Below, in pieces: positions 16,128 to 24,856 of a stretch of 54,708 nt of DNA. Position 1 is the stretch's first letter, and each line of letters begins with the position of its first letter. The stretch is from contig NZ_KB291626.1 of the NCBI RefSeq assembly GCF_000320405.1, positions 1-54,708 on the forward strand. Reading direction: 5' to 3'. The notes beneath the pieces are model-generated. The model ran no database searches and had not been told where the DNA came from. It saw only the letters and a program-made list of their open reading frames with translations. The stretch comes from Clostridium celatum DSM 1785 (GTDB lineage Bacteria; Bacillota; Clostridia; Clostridiales; Clostridiaceae). The position numbers were made by a program, and so were the translations under genes.

Positions 16128-16556
16128 TTAGTTATTAAAAACATTTTTTGATAGTTTATTAAGGATATTTAATCCTTGACAAATTTCATCTTCGCTTAAA
16201 TTAGATGTAAGCATTTGCTCCCATTTAGTTAAAATATCAAAGAATTGATCTTTAATATTAAAGGCTTTTTCAGTTAAATAGATTCTATTAACCCTTTTAT
16301 CTGAGCTATCTTTAAGACGACTTACTAAGCCTGCCTCTTCTAGTTTCTTTATTGCTTTCGCAGTTGTGCCTTTATCTATATTAACTAAATCTGAAAGCTT
16401 CTCTTGATTAATTCCATCATGTTTATAAAGTTGTATCATGAATAGATATTGCCCAGACCCAATTTCAAGGTTATTAAATTCCTTGCTAAAAAAAACATTA
16501 GCTTGTCTATGAATTAAAGATATATATTTACCGAAATACTCATTAGTAGAATTCAT
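16128..16556 (-). CDS. MarR-family transcriptional regulator
   Basis: This 142-residue winged-helix protein has the MarR fold: dimerisation helix (residues about 5-25), helix-turn-helix INQEKLSDLVNIDKGTTAKAIKKLEEAGLVSR, and a wing ending in SDKRVNRIYLTEKA. It is the first gene of a two-gene unit with the MATE exporter, a classical ligand-induced efflux arrangement. A 30-bp perfect palindrome 45 bases upstream is the probable autoregulatory operator. Confidence 0.92.
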   Translation of the reverse strand: MNSTNEYFGKYISLIHRQANVFFSKEFNNLEIGSGQYLFMIQLYKHDGINQEKLSDLVNIDKGTTAKAIKKLEEAGLVSRLKDSSDKRVNRIYLTEKAFNIKDQFFDILTKWEQMLTSNLSEDEICQGLNILNKLSKNVFNN

Positions 16557-16600
16557 ATAAAAAACTCCTTTTAGTCATAAAATACTAATATATTATAGTA

Positions 16601-16630
16601 AAAAAATAGTTGCAAATGCAACTATTTTTT
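16601..16630. promoter_or_regulatory. MarR operator palindrome
   Basis: A 14-2-14 perfect palindrome whose core is TAGTTGCAAATGCAACTA. This is the size and symmetry of MarR-family operators, and it lies in the promoter region of the marR-MATE unit. Confidence 0.7.
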
Positions 16631-16734
16631 ATTTTTACTTTTGAGAAAATATAATAAAGAAATAAAATTACAAGCTAATGATAAAATAAATATTTTAAAA
16701 TAAAAACCAATACAGGAATTTATTAAAAGGAATT

Positions 16735-16806
16735 TGAATGATTTTGAATGAAAATGAAAGTTTTTGAATGAAAATCATTGACTTGTGAATAAAATAAGAG
16801 TATTAT
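16735..16806 (+). promoter_or_regulatory. fru operon promoter with four 10-bp-spaced FruR repeats
   Basis: TGAATG occurs at 16735, 16745 and 16765, with the variant TGAAAG at 16755, an exact 10-base period. They end just before a strong promoter: TTGACT (16778-16783), a 17-base spacer and TATTAT (16801-16806). DeoR-family regulators commonly bind such phased direct repeats, so this is the probable site for the FruR encoded next. Confidence 0.75.
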
Positions 16807-16827
16807 GAAATCAAGGAAGTGATGTAA

Positions 16828-17580
16828 ATGTTATCAGAAGAGAGATATAAATTAATTTTGGATAAGTTAGATAAGGAATCAGTAGTATATTTAAATGATT
16901 TAGTTAAATATTTAGATACATCTGAATCGACTATAAGAAGAGATTTAAATGCACTTCATAAAGCAGGATTGCTTAAGAAGGTTCATGGTGGAGCTACATC
17001 ATTAAAAGATATAAAGATAAATACAAGTGATGATAAAGTAGAATATAGACAAAATTTAAATATGGATGAAAAGCTTAAAATTTCAGAGTATGCAGCATCA
17101 TTAATAGAAGATAATGACTTAATATATATGGATGCAGGTACAACTACTGAGCTTATAATAGATTTTATAAAAAATACAAAAGCGGTATTTGTAACTAATG
17201 GAATAGTTCATGCGAAAAAGCTTATTCAAAAAGGATGTACTACTTATATATTAGGTGGGGAGTTAAAATTAATTACTGAAGCTATAGTAGGGGTTGAGGC
17301 TATAAATAGTTTAAGAAAATATAACTTCACAAAAGGTTTTTTTGGAGTAAATGGGGTTTCAATTAAAAATGGATTTACAACGCCAGATATAAGAGAGGCT
17401 ATGGTAAAAGAAGAAGCAATAAATAGAACAAAAGATAGCTTTGTTTTATGCGACACTTCAAAATTTGATGAAATAAGTTCTATAACATTTGCAAGCATTG
17501 ATAAAGCGAGAATAATAACAACTAATTTGGAGGATATTAAATATAAGCAAGTTACAGACGTTGTGGAGGTAGGCAAATAA
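16828..17580 (+). CDS. fruR: DeoR-family regulator of the fructose operon
   Basis: This 250-residue protein has an N-terminal DeoR helix-turn-helix (LNDLVKYLDTSESTIRRDLNALHKAGLLKKVHGGA) and a C-terminal sugar-phosphate-sensing DeoRC domain (about 75-235, including MDAGTTTELI, VTNGI and GVNGVS). It is the first gene of fruR-fruK-fruA, and its TAA stop overlaps the fruK ATG by one base. It probably represses the operon and responds to fructose 1-phosphate. GGAAGTGATG precedes the ATG. Confidence 0.92.
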   Translation: MLSEERYKLILDKLDKESVVYLNDLVKYLDTSESTIRRDLNALHKAGLLKKVHGGATSLKDIKINTSDDKVEYRQNLNMDEKLKISEYAASLIEDNDLIYMDAGTTTELIIDFIKNTKAVFVTNGIVHAKKLIQKGCTTYILGGELKLITEAIVGVEAINSLRKYNFTKGFFGVNGVSIKNGFTTPDIREAMVKEEAINRTKDSFVLCDTSKFDEISSITFASIDKARIITTNLEDIKYKQVTDVVEVGK

Positions 17581-18485
17581 TGATTTATACTATTACTTTT
17601 AATCCAGCATTAGATTATATAGTTAAAATGGATGATTTTAATTTAGGACATGTAAATAGAACTAATAGTGAGAGTGTTTATGCCGGTGGAAAAGGCATAA
17701 ATGTTTCAATAGTTTTAAATAACTTAGGTGTTAAAAGTAAGGCTTTAGGGTTTATTGCAGGATTCACAGGAGATGAAATTGAACGAGAATAAGAAATTTT
17801 GGCTGTGATACTGATTTTATTAAATTAAAAGAAGGCATGTCTAGAATAAATGTAAAAATTAAAGCTGATGTTGAAAGTGAAATAAATGGTGGTGGTCCAA
17901 ATATTTCAGAAGAAGCATTAAATGAACTTTATATGCAGTTAGAAAAACTTGAATCAGGAGATATATTAGTTTTAGCAGGAAGTATTCCAAAAACTATGCC
18001 AGTAGATATTTATGAAAGAATAATGGAAAGACTTCAAACTAAAGGAGTTAAGTTTATTGTAGATACAACAGGAGATTGCTTATTAAAGGTGTTAAAATAT
18101 AAGCCATTTTTAATTAAGCCAAATCATCATGAACTTGGGGATTTATTTAATGTAAAACTTAATGGAAAAGAAGAAATTATTGAATATGCAAAGAAGCTAA
18201 AGGAAATGGGGTGCAGAAAATGTAATTATTTCTATGGCTGGAGATGGAGCTATTTTAATAAATTCTAATGGAGAAGTTACAATTAGTAATGTTCCAAAGG
18301 GTGTAGTCAAAAATTCAGTTGGAGCTGGTGATTCAATGGTTGGTGGATTTATAACTGGTTATGTAAATTCAGGTAATGTTGAAGAGGCCTTTAAATTAGG
18401 TGTAGCTACAGGAAGTGCATCAGCATTTTCAGAAGGTTTAGCTACAAAAGAATATGTTTATGAATTATTAAAGCAAGTTAAATAA
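17580..18485 (+). pseudogene. fruK: 1-phosphofructokinase with two single-base frameshifts
   Basis: The full PfkB-family protein of about 300 residues is readable only by switching frame twice. Frame 1 (17580-17792) holds NPALDYIVKM, the substrate loop GGKGINVS and GFTGDEIE, then hits TAA at 17790 where one T is missing (the frame continues as RNFGCDTDFIKLKEGMSRINVK). A second break at the G4 run 18208-18211 has one G too many; after it come VIISMAGDGAI and the catalytic SVGAGDSMVGGF. 1-phosphofructokinase makes fructose 1,6-bisphosphate from the product of FruA. The two changes are opposite in sign, and all motifs and the flanking genes are intact, so assembly error is a serious alternative to true loss. 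Confidence 0.88.
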
Positions 18486-18509
18486 AAGTGTTTAAGGGAG
18501 GAATGGAAA

Positions 18510-20441
18510 GTGAAAATTACAGATTTACTAAAGAAAAATGGAATTGCACTTAATCCAAGTGTTAACACAAAAGAGGAAGCAATTAATACATTAGTAGATT
18601 TAATGGATGTAACTGGGAGATTAAATGATAAGGAAGCGTATAAAGAAGCGGTTTTAGCAAGAGAAAGCTTAAGTACAACAGGAATTGGAGATAATATAGC
18701 AATTCCTCATGCTAAGACAACTGCAGTAAAGGAACCAGGACTTAGTGCAATGGTACTTACTAATGGAATAGATTATGACTCACTTGATGGTGAACCAGCA
18801 AAGTTATTTTTTATGATTGCAGCACCAGAAGGCGAAAATAACCTTCACTTAGATGTACTTGCTAGACTTTCAATGATGTTAATGGATCCAAGCTTTAAAG
18901 ATCAATTAATAAATGCAAAAAGTGTTGATGAGTTTTTAAATCTTATTGATGAAAAAGAAAATGATAAGTTAAAGGCTGAAAATGAAAAAGAAGAAGCGCA
19001 AAAAGCTCAAGTTAGTGGATATAGAGTATTAGCAGTTACAGCATGTCCGACAGGAATAGCTCATACATTTATGGCTGCAGAAGCTTTAGAAAATAAAGCT
19101 AAAGATATGGGAATTACTATAAAAGTTGAAACTAATGGTTCTGGTGGAGCTAAAAACGTTTTAACAGCAGAGGAAATTAAAAATGCAGATTGCATAATAG
19201 TTGCAGCTGATAAAAAGGTTGAAATGGCTAGATTTGAAGGTAAAAAAGTTATTCAAACTAAAGTTGCAAATGGAATTCATAAAACAGAAGAATTATTAAC
19301 TAGAGCTACAAATGGAGATGCGCCAGTATACCATCATGCAGGTGGAAATGATAGTGAAGGTGTATCATCAGAAGATAAAGAAAGTATTGGAAGACAAATA
19401 TATAAACACTTAATGAATGGTGTATCTCATATGTTACCATTTGTTATAGGTGGAGGTATATTAATAGCTTTAGCATTCTTATTAGATAACTATAGTATTA
19501 ATCCAGCTAACTTTGGTAAAAATACACCAGTTGCTGCATTAATAAAGACAATTGGTGAAACTGCATTTGGATTTATGTTACCTGTACTTGCTGGTTATAT
19601 TTCAATGAGTATTGCAGATAGACCAGGTCTTGCAGTTGGTTTTGTTGGTGGTATGTTAGCTAATTTAGGTACAACTTATGCAAGTGCATTTGATTCTTCA
19701 GTATCAGTTATTAGTGGAGGATTCTTAGGAGCATTATTTGCAGGTTTCTTAGGTGGTTATTTAGTATTAGGATTAAAGAAGATATTTGATAAATTACCAC
19801 AATCTCTAGAAGGTTTAAAACCAACATTACTATATCCTTTCTTTGGTATTGGATTAATTGGTTTAATAATGATATTTGTAAATCCATTCTTTGGTGGAAT
19901 AAATGAAGCAATAACACATTTCCTTAACTCAATGGGTGGAACTAGTAGAGTGTTATTAGGTATAGTTGTTGCAGGTATGATGGCAATCGATATGGGTGGT
20001 CCTTTCAACAAAGCCGCATATGTATTTGGTACAGCATCACTTGCATCAGGAAACTATGAAGTTATGGCAGCTGTAATGGCTGGGGGTATGGTTCCACCAC
20101 TTGCAATTGCTTTAGCATCAACATTCTTTAAGAATAAATTTACAAAGAGAGAAAGACAATCAGCACTTACAAACTATGTTATGGGGTTATCATTTATAAC
20201 AGAAGGAGCAATTCCTTTTGCAGCAGCAGATCCACTAAGAGTTATACCTTCATGTGTAATTGGTTCTGCAACAGCAGGTGCGCTTTCAATGTTATTTAAC
20301 TGTCAATTAAGAGCGCCTCATGGTGGAATATTTGTATTACCTGTTATAGGAAATCCATTTGGATATTTAGCAGCAGTTGCTATTGGTTCTGTAGTTGGAA
20401 TGGCAATATTAGCATTACTTAAGAAGAAAGTAGTAGAATAG
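18510..20441 (+). CDS. fruA: PTS fructose transporter, fused IIA-IIB-IIC
   Basis: This 643-residue protein carries three PTS domains in order. IIA (about 1-145) has the phospho-histidine His67 in IAIPHAKT. IIB (about 170-265) has the phospho-cysteine Cys179 in VTACPTGIAHTF. IIC (about 290-640) has about nine membrane helices. A charged, lysine/glutamate-rich linker separates IIA and IIB. It imports fructose as fructose 1-phosphate with phosphate from HPr. The start is a GTG at 18510 behind GGGAGG, 24 bases after fruK. The operon ends at a strong terminator. If fruK is truly inactive, fructose 1-phosphate would accumulate. Confidence 0.95.
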   Translation: MKITDLLKKNGIALNPSVNTKEEAINTLVDLMDVTGRLNDKEAYKEAVLARESLSTTGIGDNIAIPHAKTTAVKEPGLSAMVLTNGIDYDSLDGEPAKLFFMIAAPEGENNLHLDVLARLSMMLMDPSFKDQLINAKSVDEFLNLIDEKENDKLKAENEKEEAQKAQVSGYRVLAVTACPTGIAHTFMAAEALENKAKDMGITIKVETNGSGGAKNVLTAEEIKNADCIIVAADKKVEMARFEGKKVIQTKVANGIHKTEELLTRATNGDAPVYHHAGGNDSEGVSSEDKESIGRQIYKHLMNGVSHMLPFVIGGGILIALAFLLDNYSINPANFGKNTPVAALIKTIGETAFGFMLPVLAGYISMSIADRPGLAVGFVGGMLANLGTTYASAFDSSVSVISGGFLGALFAGFLGGYLVLGLKKIFDKLPQSLEGLKPTLLYPFFGIGLIGLIMIFVNPFFGGINEAITHFLNSMGGTSRVLLGIVVAGMMAIDMGGPFNKAAYVFGTASLASGNYEVMAAVMAGGMVPPLAIALASTFFKNKFTKRERQSALTNYVMGLSFITEGAIPFAAADPLRVIPSCVIGSATAGALSMLFNCQLRAPHGGIFVLPVIGNPFGYLAAVAIGSVVGMAILALLKKKVVE

Positions 20442-20456
20442 TTATATATAAATAAT

Positions 20457-20507
20457 ATAAGGTATTAGAAATCTTTAATTTAAGATTTTTAGTACCTTAT
20501 TTTTATT
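20457..20507 (+). terminator. intrinsic terminator of the fru operon
   Basis: A long stem of about 19 bp (TAAGGTATTAGAAATCTT with AAGATTTTTAGTACCTTA, one mismatch) is followed by TTTTTA. Confidence 0.88.
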
Positions 20508-20600
20508 ATAAAAATTAATTTTTTATATAAAATAAAAAAATGATAATTATCGCATACTAGTACTATACAAATGATTAATGTCATAGTAGGAGCAAGTGTT

Positions 20601-21767
20601 ATGGAAAATAATAAAAGAAAAAATAAAAATATAATAGGCTCAGAAGCCTTTCCAGGAATATTATTATTAGCAACTACAATTTTAGCCTTAATTTTAGCAA
20701 ATACACCTTTAGATAAATTTTATAATTATATATTGTATGATTTAAAGGTAGGAGAAGAGTTTAATTTACACTTATTTATAAATGATTTTTTAATGGCAAT
20801 ATTCTTTTTAGTTGTAGGATGCGAAATAAAAAGAGAACTTATATATGGAAAACTTTCTTCTATAAAACAAGCATCTTTTCCAGTTATAGCAGCTGTTGGA
20901 GGTATGATAGTACCAGCGTTAATATTTACACTATTTAATTATAGTACTGCATTTGAGATAGGTGCTGGTATACCATTATCTACAGATATAGCATTTGCAA
21001 TAGGAATTTTCTCAATCCTAGAAAGCAGATTAAATTTTTCATTAAAGCTATTTTTACTTACATTAGCTGTTGTAGATGATTTATTATCAATAATTATAAT
21101 TGGAGTATTTTATTCATCACATATAAGGGTGTCAGGAATAATAATTTCTTTAATTTTAACAGCTATTCTATTTTCACTTAAATTTTTTAATAAAAGAAAC
21201 AAATTATATCCATACATAATATTAGGTGTAGCATTATGGGCAGCAGTATTTTATAGTGGAATACATTCAACATTAAGTGGAGTAATATTAGCCTTTAGTA
21301 TACCTGTATTACCTGAGAAAGATAAAGAGAAAGATTTAAGCTATAAAATTCAACATAAGTTAGAACCATTTTCTAATTATGTAATACTTCCTTTATTTGC
21401 GTTTTCTAATACAGGAATAAATTTAGGAGGAAATTTAAACTTAGCAAAAGATTATCCTTTAATGATAGGAATAATACTAGGGTTAGTCATTGGAAAGCCA
21501 GTAGGAATTGTGCTATTTGGATATTTAGGAAGTTTAATAGGTATAACAAATAAGCCACAAGATACATCGTGGTATGATGTTTTAGAGGTTTCAATACTTG
21601 CAGGAATAGGATTTACAATGTCATTATTCATATCAGAGATAGCTTTTGCTGGTGAAGAAGTTGAACTTAGTGTATCAAAAATATCAGTATTAATTGCAGC
21701 TGTTATATCAATTATAATTGCAAGTATATTAACTTCTATTGGAGAAAAGGTTCAACATAAAAATTAA
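20601..21767 (+). CDS. nhaA: Na+/H+ antiporter NhaA
   Basis: This 388-residue membrane protein has about 12 helices. NhaA signatures are visible: FFLVVGCEIKRELIYG, the TDIAFAIG helix, the VVDDLLSI segment containing the essential adjacent aspartates, YSGIHSTLSGV and GIGFTMSLFI. It exchanges Na+ for protons at the cytoplasmic membrane. The start at 20601 is chosen for the TAGGAGC ribosome site; a longer frame to 20571 has none. It is monocistronic. A short palindrome GATAATTATC lies 60 bases upstream, of unknown meaning. Confidence 0.93.
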   Translation: MENNKRKNKNIIGSEAFPGILLLATTILALILANTPLDKFYNYILYDLKVGEEFNLHLFINDFLMAIFFLVVGCEIKRELIYGKLSSIKQASFPVIAAVGGMIVPALIFTLFNYSTAFEIGAGIPLSTDIAFAIGIFSILESRLNFSLKLFLLTLAVVDDLLSIIIIGVFYSSHIRVSGIIISLILTAILFSLKFFNKRNKLYPYIILGVALWAAVFYSGIHSTLSGVILAFSIPVLPEKDKEKDLSYKIQHKLEPFSNYVILPLFAFSNTGINLGGNLNLAKDYPLMIGIILGLVIGKPVGIVLFGYLGSLIGITNKPQDTSWYDVLEVSILAGIGFTMSLFISEIAFAGEEVELSVSKISVLIAAVISIIIASILTSIGEKVQHKN

Positions 21768-21829
21768 TTTTAAAGATATATATTTAATATAAATCTAAAA
21801 TAAAAAATATTAATTAAATAGCAATTTTT

Positions 21830-21877
21830 AAAGCACTTTCATATATTATTACGACAAAAATATATAGGAAGTGCTTT
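21830..21877 (+). promoter_or_regulatory. hairpin that buries the ribosome site of the GH3 gene
   Basis: AAAGCACTTTC-ATATATT (21830-21847) can pair with AATATAT-A-GGAAGTGCTTT (21859-21877) around an 11-base loop, with one wobble and one bulge. The 3' arm contains the ribosome site GGAAG and ends three bases before the ATG at 21881. No T-run follows, so a terminator is unlikely. It could control translation, for example by temperature or a bound factor. Confidence 0.5.
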
Positions 21878-21880
21878 AAT

Positions 21881-23557
21881 ATGAGCATAATAAGTAAAGT
21901 AGTATATTGTACTATGATTTCAGCAGGAGGAGTACTAGAAAAAAAGTTTAATAAATATACCTTAAATTCGAGATCTGTAAATGAAGAGGTTCTATTTAAA
22001 ATATTAAATAAAAATAATGAATGTAACTATGGAGAAAAATATAATTTTAATTCGATAAGGTCTGTAAATGAATATAAAGAAATAGTACCTATTACAGATT
22101 ATTCTGATTATGAGCAATATATAAATGAAATGCTAAAAGGTAAAAAAAATATTTTAATTACTGATGATGTTGAATATTTTGGGCATACATCAGGAACAAC
22201 AGGTAAACAAAAGTTAATACCAGTTACTAAAAAATCCAGAGAAGTTGGTAGTAAGTATATGGCGTTGTTAATAGAACGATTTGCGTATAATAATTTAAAA
22301 AATCAATGGAATTATGGACGAGGATTAATGTTGGCAGATACTGTTATGACAACTTATTCTGAAGGTGGAGTACCTATATGTTCAGCAACATCAGGTGGAA
22401 TGGATGCAATAAAGTTTATACTTCCTAAAATATATACCTCACCATATGAAGTTATGAAAATTAAAGATAAAAATACGGCGTTATATTTACATTTATTATT
22501 TGCTTTAAATGATAAAAATCTAACTTATATAAGTGGTGTATTTATTTCAAATGTTTTAGATGCTTTAAGAGTTTTAGAAGAAAAAAGTGAGTTACTAGTA
22601 ATGGATATTAAGAAAGGTAGGATAAATAGAAACTTAAATATTGGTGATGAAAATCGAAAAAAATTAAATAAGTATTTAAAGCCAAATGCAGGAAGAGCCG
22701 ATGAGATAGAATTAGAGTTTTCTAAAGGGTTTAGAGGAATATGTAGAAGACTTTGGCCAAAGATAACTTATATTGCAGCAGTAACAGGAGCTAATTTTTC
22801 AATATATGATGAGATGGTTAATTATTATACTGAATCATTACCAATTTATTCACCAGCATATGCAGCAACTGAAGCTATGATAGGAATTAATCCATATATA
22901 TCAAATATAAGATATGTAATAATACCGGATACGGTATTTTATGAATTTATTCCAATAGATGAAAGTGATAAGGAAAAGCCTGTGACATGTTGTATAGATG
23001 AATTAAAGATAGGAGAAAAATATGAGATTATAGTAACTAATTATGCAGGATTTTATAGATATAGATTAGGTGATGTAATTAAAGTTGTTGGATATTATAA
23101 TAATTCACCAGAAGTTGAATTTTTATATAGAAAAAATCAAGTTCTTAATATGGTTTCGGAAAAAACCACAGAAGATCATTTAAAGGTTTCAATAAATAAA
23201 ACTATAAAAGAACTTGGAGTATCACTAATTGACTATACAACCATAGCTGATAATACGATAACACCAGGTAGATATATATTTTATTTTGAGTTAGATAAAG
23301 AAATATCCCAAAGTAAGATAAAAAACTTTGAAAAAATTTTAGATTTAGAGCTTCAAAAAGCTAATTTAGCTTATAGTAGATTTAGAAAAAATAATAAATT
23401 ATCAGGTGTAAGTGTTAATGTTGTTAGAAAGAATACATTTGATAATATAAAGAAATTTCTAATATCAAATGGAGTTTCAAAAAGTCAAATTAAAATTCCA
23501 AGAGTAGCGACTAATAAAACAGATATTTTAAGAATTTTAAATGATAATAGAATATAA
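21881..23557 (+). CDS. GH3 auxin-responsive-promoter family acyl-adenylase
   Basis: This 558-residue protein belongs to the GH3 branch of adenylate-forming enzymes, which in plants join amino acids to jasmonate or auxin. The ATP-binding P-loop is FGHTSGTTGKQKLIPVT. Later hallmarks are YAATEAMIG, the FYRYRLGDVIKVVGYY core and VSEKTTEDHL. No signal peptide is evident, so it is cytosolic. Bacterial GH3 proteins are widespread but mostly uncharacterised, so the acid and acceptor are unknown. It is a single gene with its own terminator. Its ribosome site lies within a predicted hairpin. Confidence 0.88.
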   Translation: MSIISKVVYCTMISAGGVLEKKFNKYTLNSRSVNEEVLFKILNKNNECNYGEKYNFNSIRSVNEYKEIVPITDYSDYEQYINEMLKGKKNILITDDVEYFGHTSGTTGKQKLIPVTKKSREVGSKYMALLIERFAYNNLKNQWNYGRGLMLADTVMTTYSEGGVPICSATSGGMDAIKFILPKIYTSPYEVMKIKDKNTALYLHLLFALNDKNLTYISGVFISNVLDALRVLEEKSELLVMDIKKGRINRNLNIGDENRKKLNKYLKPNAGRADEIELEFSKGFRGICRRLWPKITYIAAVTGANFSIYDEMVNYYTESLPIYSPAYAATEAMIGINPYISNIRYVIIPDTVFYEFIPIDESDKEKPVTCCIDELKIGEKYEIIVTNYAGFYRYRLGDVIKVVGYYNNSPEVEFLYRKNQVLNMVSEKTTEDHLKVSINKTIKELGVSLIDYTTIADNTITPGRYIFYFELDKEISQSKIKNFEKILDLELQKANLAYSRFRKNNKLSGVSVNVVRKNTFDNIKKFLISNGVSKSQIKIPRVATNKTDILRILNDNRI

Positions 23558-23566
23558 GAAAAAGAT

Positions 23567-23606
23567 AGAAGTGATAGAATTTAAACTTTAATATCACTTC
23601 TTTTTA
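23567..23606 (+). terminator. intrinsic terminator of the GH3 gene
   Basis: AGAAGTGATA (23567-23576) pairs perfectly with TATCACTTCT (23592-23601), followed by TTTT. Confidence 0.85.
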
Positions 23607-23684
23607 TTTGAGTTAAGTATATTTTTAATGTAATGGTATAATATTTATATAATAAAAAATGAATAAAGAAAGGAATTTTAAATT

Positions 23685-24551
23685 ATGTGGATATTATATG
23701 CTTTTGGATCTGCATTTTTTGCTGGAGCAACATCAATTTTGGCTAAGGTAGGAGTTAAGGATGTTGATTCGCATGTGGCTACTGCAATAAGAACTATTGT
23801 AGTATTAATTTTTTCATGGATTATGGTGTTTATAGTAGGTTCACAAGGCAGTATAGGAGAAATTAGTGAAAAAACTTTTATATTTTTAATTTTATCAGGA
23901 TTTGCAACAGGGGCATCATGGTTATGTTATTTTAAAGCATTACAATTAGGTGATGTAAATAAAGTAGTTCCTATTGATAAAAGTAGTACAATTTTAACTA
24001 TGATATTAGCCTTTATTTTTTTAGGGGAAAATATAACTATAAACATGATAATTGGAATGATATTCATAGGAATTGGGACTTATTTAATGATTCAAAAAAA
24101 AGAAAATGCAAAAAAGAAAGTTAAGAGTAATGCATGGTTAATATATGCAGTATTATCAGCTTTATTTGCTTCGTTAACATCTATATTGGGTAAAGTAGGT
24201 ATAGAAAATATTGAATCAAATTTAGGAACCGCAATAAGAACAATAGTTGTACTTATTATGGCATGGGTTATAGTTTTTATAACTAAAAAGCAAGGGGATA
24301 TTAAAAAGATAGATAAAAAAAGTTTAAGGTTTTTAATTTTATCTGGAATTGCAACAGGAGGTTCGTGGCTTTGTTATTATAAGGCTTTACAAGATGGACT
24401 AGCATCTATAGTTGTTCCCATAGATAAACTTAGTATTTTAGTAACAATAACATTTGCTTATGTTTTTTTAAAGGAAAAATTATCAAAGAGAGCTATAATT
24501 GGTTTAGTTCTAGTTGTAGTTGGAACACTTTCTTTATTGATTAAGCTGTAA
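23685..24551 (+). CDS. EamA/DMT family transporter
   Basis: This 288-residue membrane protein has ten helices formed by two repeated EamA domains. The halves align closely: ATSILAKVGVKDVDSHVATA against LTSILGKVGIENIESNLGTA, and SGFATGASWLCYFKAL against SGIATGGSWLCYYKAL. Members of this superfamily export amino acids, drugs or metabolites; the substrate cannot be told. AAGGAA precedes ATG 23685. It is a single gene, followed by a fossil of another gene. Confidence 0.92.
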   Translation: MWILYAFGSAFFAGATSILAKVGVKDVDSHVATAIRTIVVLIFSWIMVFIVGSQGSIGEISEKTFIFLILSGFATGASWLCYFKALQLGDVNKVVPIDKSSTILTMILAFIFLGENITINMIIGMIFIGIGTYLMIQKKENAKKKVKSNAWLIYAVLSALFASLTSILGKVGIENIESNLGTAIRTIVVLIMAWVIVFITKKQGDIKKIDKKSLRFLILSGIATGGSWLCYYKALQDGLASIVVPIDKLSILVTITFAYVFLKEKLSKRAIIGLVLVVVGTLSLLIKL

Positions 24552-24582
24552 TAAAGCATTATTAGATATTTTATATAGTTGA

Positions 24583-24711
24583 ATAAAATATAATTTCTCA
24601 ATTAAAAAGAAATATATTACATGGATAATATCAGCTAAAAAGCAGGAAACGAAAGATAAAAGATTAATAGAAGCTATAAAAAAACTAAATAATAAAGAAA
24701 AAATTAAGTAG
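24583..24711 (+). pseudogene. C-terminal fossil of a YdeI/OmpD-associated (bacteriocin-protection) family gene
   Basis: A short open stretch without a start codon encodes NFSIKKKYITWIISAKKQET and then KDKRLIEAIKKLNN, ending at TAG 24709. This matches the conserved C-terminus of the YdeI/OmdA family (pattern F..S..K.YI.WI..AKK.ET...R..KAI..L). The rest of the gene is missing, so this is a remnant of deletion. The rest of the 300-base gap holds only a terminator and the next gene's leader. Confidence 0.65.
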
Positions 24712-24720
24712 TGTATAAAT

Positions 24721-24746
24721 CCTATGAGAAATCATAGGGTTATTTT
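24721..24746 (+). terminator. terminator belonging to the lost YdeI-like gene
   Basis: CCTATGA (24721-24727) and TCATAGG (24732-24738) form a tight 4-base-loop hairpin followed by GTTATTTTT. Confidence 0.75.
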
Positions 24747-24856
24747 TATATAAGATTATTAATAAGATTATATAGAACTACTTTATAAGGTGAATAATAA
24801 ATTATTAAAAAGGATAGTTTATAGATTGTTAATAAGTATAGGAGGGGAGAGTTGAA

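Noticed and set aside
20540..20549. GATAATTATC palindrome before nhaA as a Fur box
   Set aside because: Only ten bases match; too short in AT-rich DNA to claim an iron-box.
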